Source: Paraphoma chrysanthemicola
Lineage: Eukaryota; Ascomycota; Dothideomycetes; Pleosporales; Phaeosphaeriaceae
Reading direction: 5' to 3'
Length of the DNA: 64,000 nucleotides
Assembly (NCBI GenBank): GCA_020744225.1
Contig: JAGMWG010000004.1
Coordinates: forward strand, 1,984,001 to 2,048,000
Part shown: one piece after another, positions 10,801 through 22,730 of the stretch
Numbering within the stretch: the stretch's first letter is position 1
Layout of the letters: every line of letters starts with the position of its first letter
The notes under the pieces: generated by a model
The model's input: the letters and a program-made list of their open reading frames with translations, nothing else
The model's database searches: none
What the model was told of the DNA's origin: nothing
Made by a program: the position numbers and the translations under genes

Positions 10801-13800
10801 GGCGCACCAGTTGAGGTCGTCGAGGACAACACTACGCCGGTGCAGAAGCCTGACGAAGACGATCCGTGGGGAAGCGCAGCTTTCAACATCAACAAGAAAG
10901 CGAAGAAGACCAAGAAAAATATTCTGGCTGATTTGCCATCACCCCCAGTGGAGCCTGAGCCAGTGCTGCCACCGCCAAAAGAGATCGAAGCACCGCCACC
11001 CGAAGAGGACGATCTCTGGCTGCCACGAGGACTTGGAGGCGCTTCGACCAAGAAAAAGAAGAAGAAGAGCGAAAGCGTAGAGGAGCCTTTGACGAAGACG
11101 ATTAGCAAAGAGTCGTCTAAGTCCACAAAGGATGTTGTCGAAGATCTCATCTCGCTTGATGACCCACCGCCACCACCTCCGCCACCTGTCGAAGAGAAGA
11201 AGGAAAAGAAGGTAAAGGATCTAGCCAGTATGTGGGGCTCCATGGGCTCAACTTCCAAATCTACCAAGAAGGAAGCGCCTCCCAAGAAAGAGACGCCTAC
11301 CGAGAAGAGGGTTCGCGAGAGACGCGAGAGGAAGGAGCGAGAAGAGCAGGAACGTCTCGAGAGGGAGGCTAAGGAGAAGGAAGAGGAGGAGCGCCTTGCT
11401 CGCGAGGCTGAAGAAGCCGAGCAGGCCAGAATCGAAGCCGAGGAGGCTGAGGCTGCTCGAATTGCGGAGGAAGAGGCTGAGGCCGCCCGCGTCGCAGAAG
11501 AAGAGGCCGAAGCTGCTCGACTTGCCGCTGAAGAAGAGGAGCGCAAGAAGAAAGAGGAGGAAGCGGCCGCGTCGAAGAGCACGGGCTGGGCCGCCAGCAT
11601 CTGGGGCTCGTCCAAGAAAAAGGAGAGCACCAAGGAAAAGAAAGCCCGCGAGAAGAAAGAGAAAGAAGAGCAAGAGGAAAAGGAGCGCCTTGAGCGTGAA
11701 GAACAGGAACGACTCGAGCAAGAAGAGGCAGATCGACTTGCTGCAGAGGAAGCGGAACGCGTTGCGGCGGAAGAAGCTGAAGCTGAGGCTGCGCGCATTG
11801 CTGAAGAAGAGGCAGAAGCAGCTCGAATTGCTGAGGAGGAGGCAGAGACCGCCCGGTTGGCTGCTGAGGAGGAAGAGCGCAAGAAGAAGGAGGAAGAAGA
11901 GGCGGCCTCCAAGAGTTCTGGTTGGGGCTTGTTCGGTTCGAAGAAAAAGAAGGAAAGCACCAAGGAACGCAAAGCGCGGGAGAAGAAAGAGCAGGAGGAA
12001 AAGGAGAGACTTGAACAGGAGGCAATAGACGCCGCCGAGGCCGCCGAAGCTGCCGAACAGGCTCAAAGAGAGGCAGAAGAAGCCGAGGCGGCGCGCATTG
12101 CGGCAGAGGAGGAGGCGGCGCTCCTTGTGCCCGTCTCTTCCAAAGAGGAGAAGAAGAAAAAGAAGAAGAAGAGGGGAGTGATCGAGGAAGAAGCTCCGCC
12201 ACCACCTCCTCCGCCGCCGCCGCCCGTTGAAGATCCCGATGAAGCGCTTTTCGATTCTCTGAAAGATATCCCCGAGGACGAACTCCTGGCCGAGCTTGGT
12301 GAGCTTCCGGAAGTCAAGAAGGAGAGAACCTCGTCCGGCGGCGGCTGGGGGAGCTCGTGGGGTGACGACGAAATCAAGAAGGAGCCGAAAAAAGAGGAGT
12401 CGTCTGGAAGCGGCTGGGGGAGTGCTTGGGGTATATCCCTACGCAAGACGAAGAAGGTCGAACCTCCACCAGTCGTCGAAGAACCAGTCGAGGAAGAACC
12501 ATTTGTCGAGGCTGAGTCAGCCCCAGAGCCGGTTGCCGAAGAAGTTCCGAATGATCCAGAACCACCCATTGCTGACGAACTTCCTGTCCGACTCAAGTCA
12601 TCCAAAAAAGACAAGAAGTCTAGCAAAAAAGACAGGAAATATGTCGAGCCAGAACCTGAGCCGGAGCCTGTCGTGGAAGATCCCCCACCCGAGCCTGCGC
12701 CTGAGCCTGAAGGTGACCCGAACGAGATCTTGGAGATCATCGATCTTGCGCCAAAGAAATTGAAGAAGGAAAAGAAGTCAAAGAAAAGCAGGCTCATCGC
12801 CGATGCTCCTCCACTCGAGATTCCTCCACCTGATCCTGAACCCACCGAGGTCATCACACGGCGGTCTCCCGTGCCAGGCGGATTTCCCATGGACGACGAG
12901 ATGGATTTGATCGACTTGGGCGAGGAACCGGCGCCTGAGGCCGAACCAGAACCAGAACCAGAGCCTGAACCCGAGCCTGAGCCGGTCGTTGTCATGTCTG
13001 AGAAGGAATTGAAAAGGCTGAAGAAGTCTAAGAAGAGCAAAAGACTAGATTACTTCGAAGACGCCGCGCCGCCTCCACCGCCTCCCGAGCCAGAAGCCGA
13101 GCCTGAGCCTGAACCTGAGCCTGTTGTTGTCATGTCGGAGAAGGAGCTGAAGAAGCTGAAAAAGTTGAAGAAGAGCAGCAAGTCACGTGGAGAGCCTATT
13201 ATCGAAGTGCCTCCGCCTCCTCCACCACCAGAACCCGAAGCAGAGCCAGAACCTGAACCTGAACCTGAACCTGAGGCTGAACCGGAGCCTGAACCTGAAC
13301 CAGAACCAGAACCGGAACCTGTCGTCGTGATGACTGATAAAGAGCTAAGGAGGCTCAAAAAGTCGAAGAAGAGTAGCAGGACCAAGGCAGAGCCCATCAT
13401 CGAAGCTCCGCCGCCGCCGCCACCTCCACCTCCACCGCCAGAGTCTGAGGCTGAAGCCGAATTTGTCGACGCGCCTGCAGAGCGTGACTTGATGGACCTC
13501 GACGAGCCCGTGGACGTGGACGATGAAGCTCGACCGCCAACTCCACCGCCTGAGCCAGTACCAGCACCTAACTCGGTATCGCCGAGACGAGAGCGCGCAA
13601 GAGTTGTACGCAACGGAGCTGCTGGATCATGGGGCTTCTGGGGAGGAGGTGCATCAGCTAAGAAACCGTCGTCTTCTCGCCCCAAGTCGGGCGATGATTC
13701 GACCAGCGTCGCAACTGGGCCAAAGCCTGGTTTGGCACGAACGAAATCGGTGCGCACCACATCGACAAGAGACAAGGACGTCGTTTCACGATCATCTGGG

Positions 13801-15753
13801 TCTGACAAGATGTCCAAAACACCCTCACGCACAAAGTCGGTGCGCACTTCATCTGGCTTTGGTATCTTTGCTGTTGCGCCCCCACCATCTCGGTCAAAAT
13901 CGCGGAGAACCTCCGCGACGCCCAAGGTTCTCTCGCGCCGGCCTTCAATTGACCAAGATGCAGCAATGATGTCCCCGCCACAAACTGACACGGACGTCAA
14001 GATTTCGTCAAAGGCAGCTAAAGTCATGGGCATGAAGTCTTCATCGCGCAGGACGAGTACTAGGGAGAAGGGCAAATCACGAGGTAAGATCCCCTCTTTT
14101 CGGCGGCGTCGGCGCGCTATTGGCTGGCGCTGGCGTAAGCAAAACCACGGAACTAACCGAGTGCCCGCAGCCGTCCCAGACCCGTATCCCATCGATGATG
14201 ACCTAGATGCCTTGGACGATGAGTCTCCTACACCAACACCGCGACCAGAACCATCGCGCCGCAAATCAAAGCGCGACTCGGTGCAGCCTGCAGAGCCGTT
14301 GACTGCACCTCCTAGCGCCGACGATCCTGTTGTTGTCGATCGCATCGAAGTGGAGCCTGCACCAGCTGAGGCTGAACGTCCCCGCCACCGCGATCGCGAA
14401 CGTGAACGAGAACGAGAACGACCCCGTCGTGAGCGCGGCAACTCTGACGCCATGGGCACGCTTGCTGGTGTTGCTGGTACTGCCGCTGCTGTGAGCGGTT
14501 TCAAGAACATGTTCGGCTTGGGCCGCAAGAAGAGCGCGCCTGAGGAAGACCGTCGCGATCGCCGCAGAACCGCCTACGAGACTGAAGATGATCGCAAACG
14601 GTCCAAGCGATCAACCACCCGTGGTGGAGCGACTGAAGATGAAGCTAAGCGACTGCGACATGAGCGCCGCACCGTGCGCAAGTCCACGCGCAACCCCGAC
14701 GGCGAGCCTGAGCCATTGATGACTGGCGCAAACGGCAGCGCAGAGTACGACCCCGAACGCGAGGCACGACGAGCAGCGCGCCGAGCTCGACACGAGCAAG
14801 AGAAAGGAACACGACGCGCTGAGCTCGAGGAAGTCGAGGCCAAGGCTGAGCGTCGCCGTGAGCGTGCGCGCGACACTGAGCGAGACACGCTTGCAGACAA
14901 GAAGGCGCGGCAGATGGCTGAGCTGGAGCGTCGCAACAAGGAAGCTGAAGAACAACTGCGTCGCATGGCAGAAAAGGACGATCGCCGCAAATCCCGAGTC
15001 AAGTCCACGGACGATGGGACACATCGCTCATCGCGCCGCAAGGACAAGGAAGTCCGCGAGCCTTCTCGACCGCATAACGAGCGCCGTCGCTCGCATCTCG
15101 ACGACGATGCCGAACGTCGCCGCCGCCACGAAGAGCGCCGCGCCACGCGCCGCAATTCCGAATACCCAGCGGCGCCCAATGGAGAGCCCATCGTGGACTA
15201 CTTCGACGAGCGCAACGGCACCACCGCTCGCTCCAGCAAACACCGCTCATCGCGCCGCGTACCCGACGAAGAGCAAAACCAACCCTACATCAACGGCGGC
15301 GCAGACAAGACATCGAGCTGGGTCCAAAGCCTAAGCGAAGAGCCCCCTCTTCCACCACCCATTGCCGAAACCGTCCTCGACCCGCCCCCTGGCGCGCGCG
15401 AAGTTCCAGAGGACGAAGAAACACCATCTCAAGACGAAGACATCCGTCTCCGCATCGCCGGCCGACGAGGCGGCAAGCGCGACAAAGGCGGCGAACGGGA
15501 CCGCGAACGCGCCCGCGACGACAAGGACAAGAAACATCATCGCCGCAAGAGCCATTTCGACGGCGCCACAGCCGCCGCTGCACCAGGGACGAGGGGATCC
15601 GCAGAAGAACAAGATCGTAAACGCGATCGCCGACGCAGCTATGCGAGCCCCGTGTACGAAGACCAGCCGGTGCGCACGTGGGATGGCAGACCTGCTGTCG
15701 ATGGCAACGGCGGCGCAGGCAAGAGAGGCAGCTTTTTCAAGAAGTTCTTTTGA
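7854..15753 (+). CDS. Giant modular low-complexity protein (about 2540 aa)
   Basis: Four exons: 7854-8150, 8287-9084, 9139-14083 and 14171-15753; introns of 136, 54 and 87 nt keep frame, with branch sites CTGAC, GCTAATC and CTAAC. The order is: a Ser/Arg N-terminus; an ordered-looking segment (PSRELWNDAARTFGLPPP); about ten modules of the form [DE]-x-W-G, then poly-Lys (KKxKKGK), then Pro/Glu runs (PEPEPEP), roughly residues 340-1020; three long Glu/Ala/Arg/Lys coiled-coil blocks with a Gly-Trp-(I/L)-x-Gly-Ser linker, roughly 1070-1360; three tandem VVMSEKELKxLKKxKKS modules, roughly 1630-1790; an Arg/Ser-rich tail; and the terminus GSFFKKFF. A helix near AGTAAAVSGFKNMFGLGRKK may be amphipathic. 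No enzyme domain is visible. It is reminiscent of large disordered septal-pore or Woronin-body tether proteins, but I cannot show homology. Confidence 0.8.
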
Positions 15754-16349
15754 GACGATGTGAATTTTGATATACAAACGCACGATTTTGACGGACACGT
15801 ACATGATTTTTTGTGGATGATGGATTTGGAATTTTGGAAGTTTGGATTGATGATTGCATTGCGCGGCGTTGTTTGTTACTATTGTTAACTGTTCAATGCC
15901 GGTTGCGCACTTCTCTCTCCTTTTTCCAGCGTGTTTTTTTTTGTGGTTGCGAAGCACATGAGCGTTTCGTAATACCCCCCTTGGTTAGGACTGGACGGGC
16001 TTGTTGTATGACTTGAGAGCGATTTTTGAGCGCAGGATCAATGCGATGCGATGCGATGCAGAGGAGCAGTAGGATATGTTGTTATGTAGTTCTTTTTGGA
16101 ATCGATACCCCACTTCATTCGTTGATTGACGTGCTATTTATCCAATGCTGTGTGATGTGATGATTTATGATCCTTAAAATGTCGGAAGGAAAGGACTTGC
16201 TTGGTGCATGGACTTATAAGCATTTGCGCAGGGGAAAAGTATACGTCAAAACCAAGATAATCCTCCATCCATTGCCTTACGCCTCAGCGCCACCCATGCT
16301 AATCCATCTCGGAAGCCGAGTCGTTCTCTCGTGGTATCTCTAATACTCT
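15754..16349. other. Convergent 3' intergenic region
   Basis: Between the stops of the giant gene and the CK2 subunit gene. It is T-rich on the plus strand near 15755-15960. It includes a short ATGCG tandem repeat (about 3.8 units) at 16041-16059. No gene is seen; it probably holds two facing 3' UTRs. Confidence 0.55.
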
Positions 16350-17574
16350 TCATACCTGCACAACCGCGCCCTCGACACCCTCCTCAACCATTTCCTCGTC
16401 CTCTTCATCCTCCTCCAGCTCCTCGTCCTCGTCCTCAAACCCCGTCTCCATCTTCGCCGCTCTCAATCGCTCCTTCATGCCCTCTCTTTGTTCGCTCTGC
16501 CACCTCGCCAGCGCAGCTGCCGCGTGGACTTTAAAGCCAAACACCCTGGGCTGGTATCGTCGTTGCGACTTGGGCGGCGACATGGCGGGATACACCTGGA
16601 AAAGGATGTTGTGGAAAGAAGTACCAAAGTATGCGCCGTCGATGACGGCGTGGCGCGAGGATTTGGGGTTGTACAGGTCTTCGCAGCGGGAGCAGTAAAG
16701 CTTGACGGGCGACGAGTTGGCCACGTCGGACTGGCCCATGGGGAGGAGGGGTTGTGATTCGCACATGACGCGTGGGCATTTGCCAAAGTCGGACTTCTTG
16801 AACTTCTCGAGCTATGGTCGAGTGTCAGCCTTGTCGAGGGCACTGTGTTTGAGGGAGCGGTACCATCTTTGCCAGTCCCCTTGTTGTGACTATGTACCGT
16901 GCATGCACCAGACCGTACAGATGCCGCGCCGACTTTTCTATTTGTTCCCGCATATCATCGTCGCAGTCAAAGTCGAAGACGTCTGTAACGAGGTCGAGCG
17001 CATATTGGTAGTACTGGACCTCCGTGTTAAGGCCGGTCAAGTTGAATCGGTCGGTGAGGTATTCTTCATCAATTTCGCAAAAGTACTCGTTTCCGCGCGA
17101 AGATATAAACTAGGACACATCAGCGCTGCTCTGAGATTATGCCGCCTGTCCTCTACTTCTGCAGTCGTAGCCATTCCGTCAAGATACTCGGTGGGTTGTT
17201 CGCGAATGCGACCGCGCCAACCAGGGGCCGAGAGCACGATGGACATGGGAAGCAGCATTGTCAAGTAGCTGAATGCGAAGGGGTGGGCTTCTACGTGGGG
17301 ACACTGTCGCGACGCAATGTAGCCGTCATTGGCACAGATATTGCTGGTCCGTGTCAACCAGGCTCCCAGAGCGCGTTGATTGTAGGTAGCATACCAGGCT
17401 TGAAGCCACCTCCCCTTCAGCATGCGGTGAGAATATACCACCATGTCGCGGTGTAGTAATCCGGTCCCAGGACTATAGGACCGGGCGGTCATGTATAAAC
17501 AAAAGTGAAGCACCTACCCAATCTCGCCAGTAGCTTGTGTAGTCGCTGTCTGTCTCGCTATTGAAGTCGTCCAT
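16350..17574 (-). CDS. CKB: Casein kinase II regulatory (beta) subunit
   Basis: Three exons on the minus strand: 17574-17518, 17109-16864 and 16811-16350, giving 254 aa. The beta subunit dimerises and scaffolds the CK2 holoenzyme. Family hallmarks are continuous across both splices: SYWRDW joined to FISSRGNEYFCEIDEEY, then DRFNLTGLN, LYGLVHARYIVTTRGLAKM, LEKFKKSDFGKCPRVMC, the second Cys pair of the zinc site (LYCSRCEDLY), and PKSSRHAVIDGAYFGTSF, ending the fold with PRVFGFKVH. The C-terminal tail is strongly acidic. The first intron is 408 nt, far longer than its neighbours; the second is 52 nt. I cannot tell which of the two fungal paralogues (Ckb1 or Ckb2) it is. Confidence 0.93.
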
Positions 17575-18176
17575 GTTGCGCCTGCTCTACACCGGGCACG
17601 AGTATGGCGTGGGGAAGGGTTTGGAGGGGTAACAGCCACCGGTCGGTGGGGTGGTGCTGCGAAGCGCGTGCAGGGTCGAGGACGCGACGGCGTAGTGAAT
17701 TGCGGCGCGGGAAGGTGGGATGGGCTGCGGCTCCATGCATGCCTGCAGCGGGGTCGCGGCGGCAGGTTTATCCGAGCCAAGGCTGCTAGCCGCTTCCGAA
17801 GGACTGCCGCATCAGGAAGGTTTCGGGGGCGGTGTCGATTGCGGTCGGTTGTTGGAGTGGTGTGTTGGCTCTGGACAGATCCGGGGTTTGTTCTGATGGC
17901 GGTTTGCTGGTTTGTCGTCTCCCCAGCTTGCCAACTTGCTGACTGTGCATCCTGTGAGACATCTCGAGTCGTCACTCGTAAGTCATTCACAAGAGGTCTA
18001 GATCGTTGGCTAGATACCATCTTGATACAGTTCATTGCTCTCCTATTCAGGGATTCTTTTGGGCATTATAGCTAAGCCATCCTCCAACGACGATCATGAA
18101 TTACAGTAGATACAACCACGCTCATCTCCTCCGTCCTTCACAGTTTAACCTTTTCGCTCTTCCATTCTCAACACCC
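17575..18176. other. Intergenic, CK2 beta promoter side
   Basis: About 0.6 kb upstream of the CK2 beta start and downstream of the small secreted protein gene. It is GC-rich with no domain-bearing frame. Confidence 0.5.
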
Positions 18177-18721
18177 TTACACCCCCAAACTCGCACACCA
18201 ATAGTCCGCCTTACACGTCGTACTCCTCAACCCGAGTAATCCCTCACTAAACTTGAACGTCGAGCTGCCATCCCTAAAACACACAAGTTGCTCGCGACCC
18301 AGCGTCCCCGTGCCCGCAATCTGGCTCTTGGGCAGGCTCGACGCGCCTGCATCAATGCTGCTCGTGAATGCTGACCCGTCGACAATTGTGCGCTTTGTGG
18401 ATCCCTCCCAGCCGCGTGAAAGCGAGTAGACGGTGCTTACGTCTTGTGGGTCGGTCGAGGACGAGGGGCCATTGTAGTAGAGTACGGAGGAAGAGGTGTC
18501 GGCTGAGGAGGATTAGTAGGAGGATAGGGTTGTATGGATACTTGGATGGGAAGGGATGATGGAATGGCATATAGAGGGTAGGACGTACTATCAAGCAGTC
18601 CTCGAGAAACGCATGTTGCGAGGTACACATTCTTTCTTGACCCTGCCGCTCTCGGAGCATTTATTGGGTGCGCGAGAGTCGCAGCTGCCAAGGAGAGCAG
18701 TATTGTTGTTGAAAAGTACAT
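18177..18721 (-). CDS. Small secreted cysteine-containing protein (152 aa)
   Basis: Two exons, 18721-18589 and 18502-18177, split by an 86-nt phase-1 intron (donor GTACGT, acceptor CTCAG). The N-terminus, MYFSTTILLSLAAATLA, is a clear signal peptide with cleavage expected near residue 17. The mature part of about 135 aa has four cysteines (37, 119, 141 and 147), Ser/Thr/Gly-rich stretches and no transmembrane segment or GPI signal. The C-terminus is ADYWCASLGV. It matches no family I can name. Size, export and even cysteine number are typical of apoplastic proteins of plant-associated fungi, including effectors, but that role is inference. Confidence 0.75.
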
Positions 18722-19812
18722 CTTGTTCGTCGACCAAGGGCTAAAGTTTGGATCGAAGCAGTGTCACTAATTGACGGAGAGTGAGATGCACCTCTCCAAC
18801 CAGGACATACCACCAGGGTTTTATTCCCATCCCGCAACAAACTCGCAACATCGCGATCCTGATCCCACTATTGAATCCTCATCTACCTCTTCCCAACGAA
18901 GTAATCAATCCACGCCACCTCATCAACATTAATCAAGCCCTCACCACATTCGATTGCTTTTGTCGATCCTCGGTGGACTACGACCGGCTGTCCGGTTATA
19001 CTCTTGGGCATTATATGAAGTTGCATATAGCAGCTCTGCGGGCCATACCGCATGCATGGTAGATCCTGGCTATGATCCGACTACCTCTAAGGGAGTGCCG
19101 CGCATCCTATTTTTTCGCCAATCTATGCACAGCCCGATCGAGCTGCGCCGTATTGCGTGCCTTGTTCGCCGAGAAAGGGACCCGTGCCTGGACGATATTG
19201 AGCCGGTAGTTCGTCTTGGGAGGGTGCAGATTGCTCGGCAGTGGCTGAATGTCCAAATTACATGCGGGAAAGTGTTCACCGAAACATCACTTACCTGTCC
19301 CAGTACAAATCAGATGTTTGGATTTGCATGTTAACGGCAAGTCCATGCTCCTGCTTTTATTCTCCATGGGCCTAGGACGACCAACAATTTGCCCTTCCCA
19401 CCACTCGGGTATCTTTTGCGAATGATCCGTATTTCGTGGGATCCTGCTTGTCTTAAATGTTAGGGTGAGTTTAGGACAAACAGCTTGCTTGCTATCGAGA
19501 ACAAGGTGAAAGGCTTGTCGCATTGGGTCGTTGTCGCTTTGGGCTGCTGGTCAAAATCAAAGTTGCTTTTATACTATAACGTATAGCTCTCCTGGCTGGC
19601 AGTTGAATACCATGGCCCCGGGTGCGTCGCCTCGTCAGCGCCGTTGCTGTACTTGTATGCCATGTTGAACCGCCGCCTCGTCATTGCCCGACACCGCAAA
19701 TGTAAGTGTCGTGCTCGTTATTACTTACGCGCGTTTGCGTAAGGGAAGAACCCCGCATGTATTACCGCCAGTGGTTGGAGCACCAGCTCACACGTCTTCC
19801 GAGCCGCAGGCT
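18722..19812. other. Intergenic, no gene seen
   Basis: About 1.1 kb containing the promoter of the small secreted protein and the 3' side of OPI3. Frames are short and of random composition. Confidence 0.5.
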
Positions 19813-20691
19813 CTACAAGCCCTTCTTGCCCTTGCGCCGCTCTTCGTCCCTCTTCGCGTAAATCATGCCTGTGAATGGGTCCTCCCACCTTCTTGCCACG
19901 CTGTACGCGACCGCCACAAGGCCGGTCAACAGTACACCAGCTGGCTTGCCGAACCACAAGGCCGTAGCCAAAAAGCTCAGTGTAGAGCCATGATACATGG
20001 GTGCCTCGCTGACATTGAAGGGAAAGCTGGTCACCGGTGCGTCCATAAGGATACCAAAATAATCTCCAAGGTATGTACCAGTAACGCCCAAAGCGTACAT
20101 GGAGGTGAGGACGAGCGTGTTGCCGGTCAGGAAGAGCGGGATCGCAGAGTACTTAACGAGCGGCGAGAGGAGGGCTGGGTGTGTGGGTTGCAACTCGAGT
20201 GCTTCATGATAACTGATTGCGGACTGTCAGTACTTTCGGTTTCGAGCTTCATTGCAATTTGACGGTTGCACGTACAGGTAGTCGCGGAAGATGCCGAGCG
20301 AGAAGATGGTCACGGCAAGGCCGTAGCAGCCAAGGCGCGCATTACCACCAAATATCTTAGTGATGATCTTGTTGTGGTATTCTGCAGCCAGTAACGTCAA
20401 CTTTCGTGTCGCTTCTCGAGATGCTGTCTGCGGGACATGGCGAATGTCACAGGGTGGGGCTCGCGGGATGAAATGGAGGGGGCGTACCTTGTTGCGCGGC
20501 GATGCTGGACCATGGTTAGATCTTTCCAAGCATATCCTCGATCAAGGTTACTTACTTCCAGAACGTAGGATTGAACAAAATGCTTGCTGCAGATACTGTG
20601 AAGCTTTGTTAGCTTCCTGCACTTTATGAGCGAGTTCCTAGAATCACATACTCCACAAGCTGCGCTGGCTGAAATCGACGAGATTGCTCAT
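19813..20691 (-). CDS. OPI3: Phospholipid N-methyltransferase, Opi3 type
   Basis: Five exons on the minus strand: 20691-20652, 20595-20556, 20504-20488, 20381-20276 and 20212-19813, giving 200 aa, the usual Opi3 length. The enzyme uses S-adenosylmethionine to methylate phosphatidyl-monomethylethanolamine to phosphatidylcholine in the ER. The spliced protein reads through family landmarks: LWISAASILFNPTFWNIAAQQEYHNK, then GGNARLGCYGLAVTIFSLGIFRDYLY, TGTYLGDYFGILM, VTSFPFNVSEAPMYHGST (SAM and substrate region) and a final ARRWEDPFTGMIY. Three or four hydrophobic segments fit an integral membrane protein. The third exon is only 17 nt. The tail is basic. The next gene on the same strand is an amino-acid transporter, with no functional link apparent. 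Confidence 0.92.
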
Positions 20692-21074
20692 GTTTACTGG
20701 GGGTTGTACGACAAAGCTTCTGCCTGGAAATCTTCGAATGAGTGTAGAAGAGAACTGGACACAATGTGGGGGATGTTGACAGCTTGTTTGGCACCTTCCG
20801 TGCCGGCAGTTAGCGAGACGTCATAGCTTCGAAGCAGCCGAACCGCGTCAAGCGACCGAAGCCGACCATTCACAACTTTTGCACAATTCACGTGCAAGAA
20901 TTTCTGTGAAGAGGTGAAATTTTGGAACTGTTCTGGTAGCAGAGACATAGGGTGTTTGACCACCGTATCTCTATACACAAAACATTGTAAAATATCCAAA
21001 CGCCGAGCTTAAAGACGTCGCCCGCGGGGTATACAAAGATGCCAAATTACCACCGACGAACATTATCTATCTGT
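20692..21074. other. OPI3 promoter region
   Basis: 383 nt upstream of OPI3 and downstream of the transporter gene, with no gene seen. I did not find a convincing UASINO-type site. Confidence 0.4.
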
Positions 21075-22730
21075 TTACAATCCATTATCTTGGCATGTGA
21101 ACGGTCCGCCAAAGCTTGACACCTTGTAGCCATCGATGATGGACTGGACGGTGGCGTACGTTCCTGCAGTCAAGAACAGTAGTCCAATCAGGCAGAGCAG
21201 GATATTGAAGAAGAATCCGAAGTATCCGCGGAAACCACGAGTCTTCCAGAAACCTTCACCATACTTCGCCCTCCTCAATCGCATATAGGCTACACCCCAG
21301 AAGATGAAACCGAAGAATGAGTCGAACAACGAGCTCATCAAAGAGAGCAAGTCGGAGAAGAAAGGAATGACCTCGGCAATGATGAATGCAAAGACCCAGA
21401 GCAAGGCGAGAATTCCGATCCACGTGGCCCAGCCAACAAAGGTGTGGTTGCCGAGATGCTTGGTGCCGGCGAACACGCGGAAGAAGACGAAGCGCGCAGA
21501 TACAGATGCGTAAAGTACACCCAGGAAGATGATGGTGGGTACCATGAAGGTGAAGGCGACCTTCTTGTAGACCTCATTTTCCAGAGAGCCAAATGCCGGA
21601 GATGTCATGTACTGAGTGCCGGTGTAGCCGTAGACGATTCCGCCTACCAGGCTGAAAACAATGACTTCGCAGATTGTGACAACCCAAAGTGCCTTGGGGA
21701 AATCCTTGGGCTCCTTCATTTCGGCAATGAAGCTGGGAAGCGTGATCTGGCCGATGAAGGTGTATGAGATGTTCATGAAGGCTGACATTCCGAGGACGAA
21801 GGATGTTCCAGCGGCCGGAACTGCAAGGACTATGGGCTCGCCCTTTGAGGGATAACCAGCTGGTTTACCCTCAGCACCAGAGAACGCGGCAGCCAGGATG
21901 ACGGAGATGAAAGTGAACAGAGCACTGAAAGTGGCGATTTTGGCGAGTCCATTGAAGGTTCGTGGAATGCTACCGGCAAACGAGATTACGGCGGTAATGG
22001 CGGAGAATCCAATGGTGCAGATACCGTGTCCGGTGATCGTGTTCCACCACTTGGCTCCAACTAGGCAATGGAGGCCCATAATGAAGGTGTCTGCATGAGT
22101 TAGCGGCATTGCAAGAAAATTGATTATGTGCTTACTGTTCAGGAGGAACATGACGGCGGTGAAGTAGAAGGCCCACTTCTTGTTCCAGAAGATCATTTGG
22201 CCAAGATCGCAAACATCGCGGACCTCGGGATGGCGGAGACAGAACTCCCTGCATCGTGTTAGACAGGGTTCGAATGCGAGATATTGTTCAGGAACATACC
22301 AGGTGATCAAGGACGTGTAGAGGACGAGGCCAGCGATAACCACGGTCAGAATCAGACCGGGTACCAGACCAAGGATGGAGTAAGACCACGGGAAGGACAT
22401 GATAGCCAGGCAGATGTACTCGGAGAAGAGCAGGGCTGCTGTCTGGTTCGCGAGTCAATTCCCATTTCAAGCAGGGATTTTGCGGAGCGCGTCAAAATTT
22501 ACCTTTTGCCAACTGCATGTCCGGTACTTGATGGCATTTTCAGCCTCCATGGCCATCTGCTTGCCAACAGTGATGCTACCATCGCTATCATCGTCCATAT
22601 CGCGACGACTGGGCTTCTCGATTCTGCCCAATTCTGGGTCAGATCCCTTCTCATGGGAAGAAGACTTGTCATCGCTGCTGTTGCTGTTTCTGGGGGCATC
22701 GCCCTTGGAGCCGAACAGACCTAACGCCAT
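21075..22730 (-). CDS. mtr: Neutral amino-acid transporter, MTR/AAAP type
   Basis: Four exons: 22730-22503, 22442-22300, 22248-22136 and 22090-21075, giving 499 aa. The family (amino acid/auxin permease; Neurospora MTR, N system) imports neutral aliphatic and aromatic amino acids by proton symport at the plasma membrane. An acidic, Ser-rich cytosolic N-terminus of about 70 aa leads into the first helix (AALLFSEYICLAIMSFPWSY), and about eleven hydrophobic segments follow, including ITAVISFAGSIPRTFNGLAK and FMNISYTFIGQITLPSFIAEM. The start in MALGLFGSKGD (AAAATGG context) is preferred over an in-frame ATG 78 nt upstream. The second and third introns (51 and 45 nt) are multiples of three without stops, so an unspliced message would stay open. 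Splicing is supported by canonical borders and restored helices. Confidence 0.9.

Noticed and set aside
9573..14528. Very long open frames (325-492 aa) on the minus strand across the giant gene
   Set aside because: They are Ser/Gly/Pro-rich mirror images of GAG/CCT/GAA codon runs on the plus strand. The plus frame has coherent modules, intron signals and length; the minus frames have no start context or domain.
17037..17513. 158-codon minus-strand frame inside the CK2 beta first intron
   Set aside because: It reads through the exon in the wrong frame. The family sequence SYWRDW-FISSRGNEYF requires this stretch to be removed.
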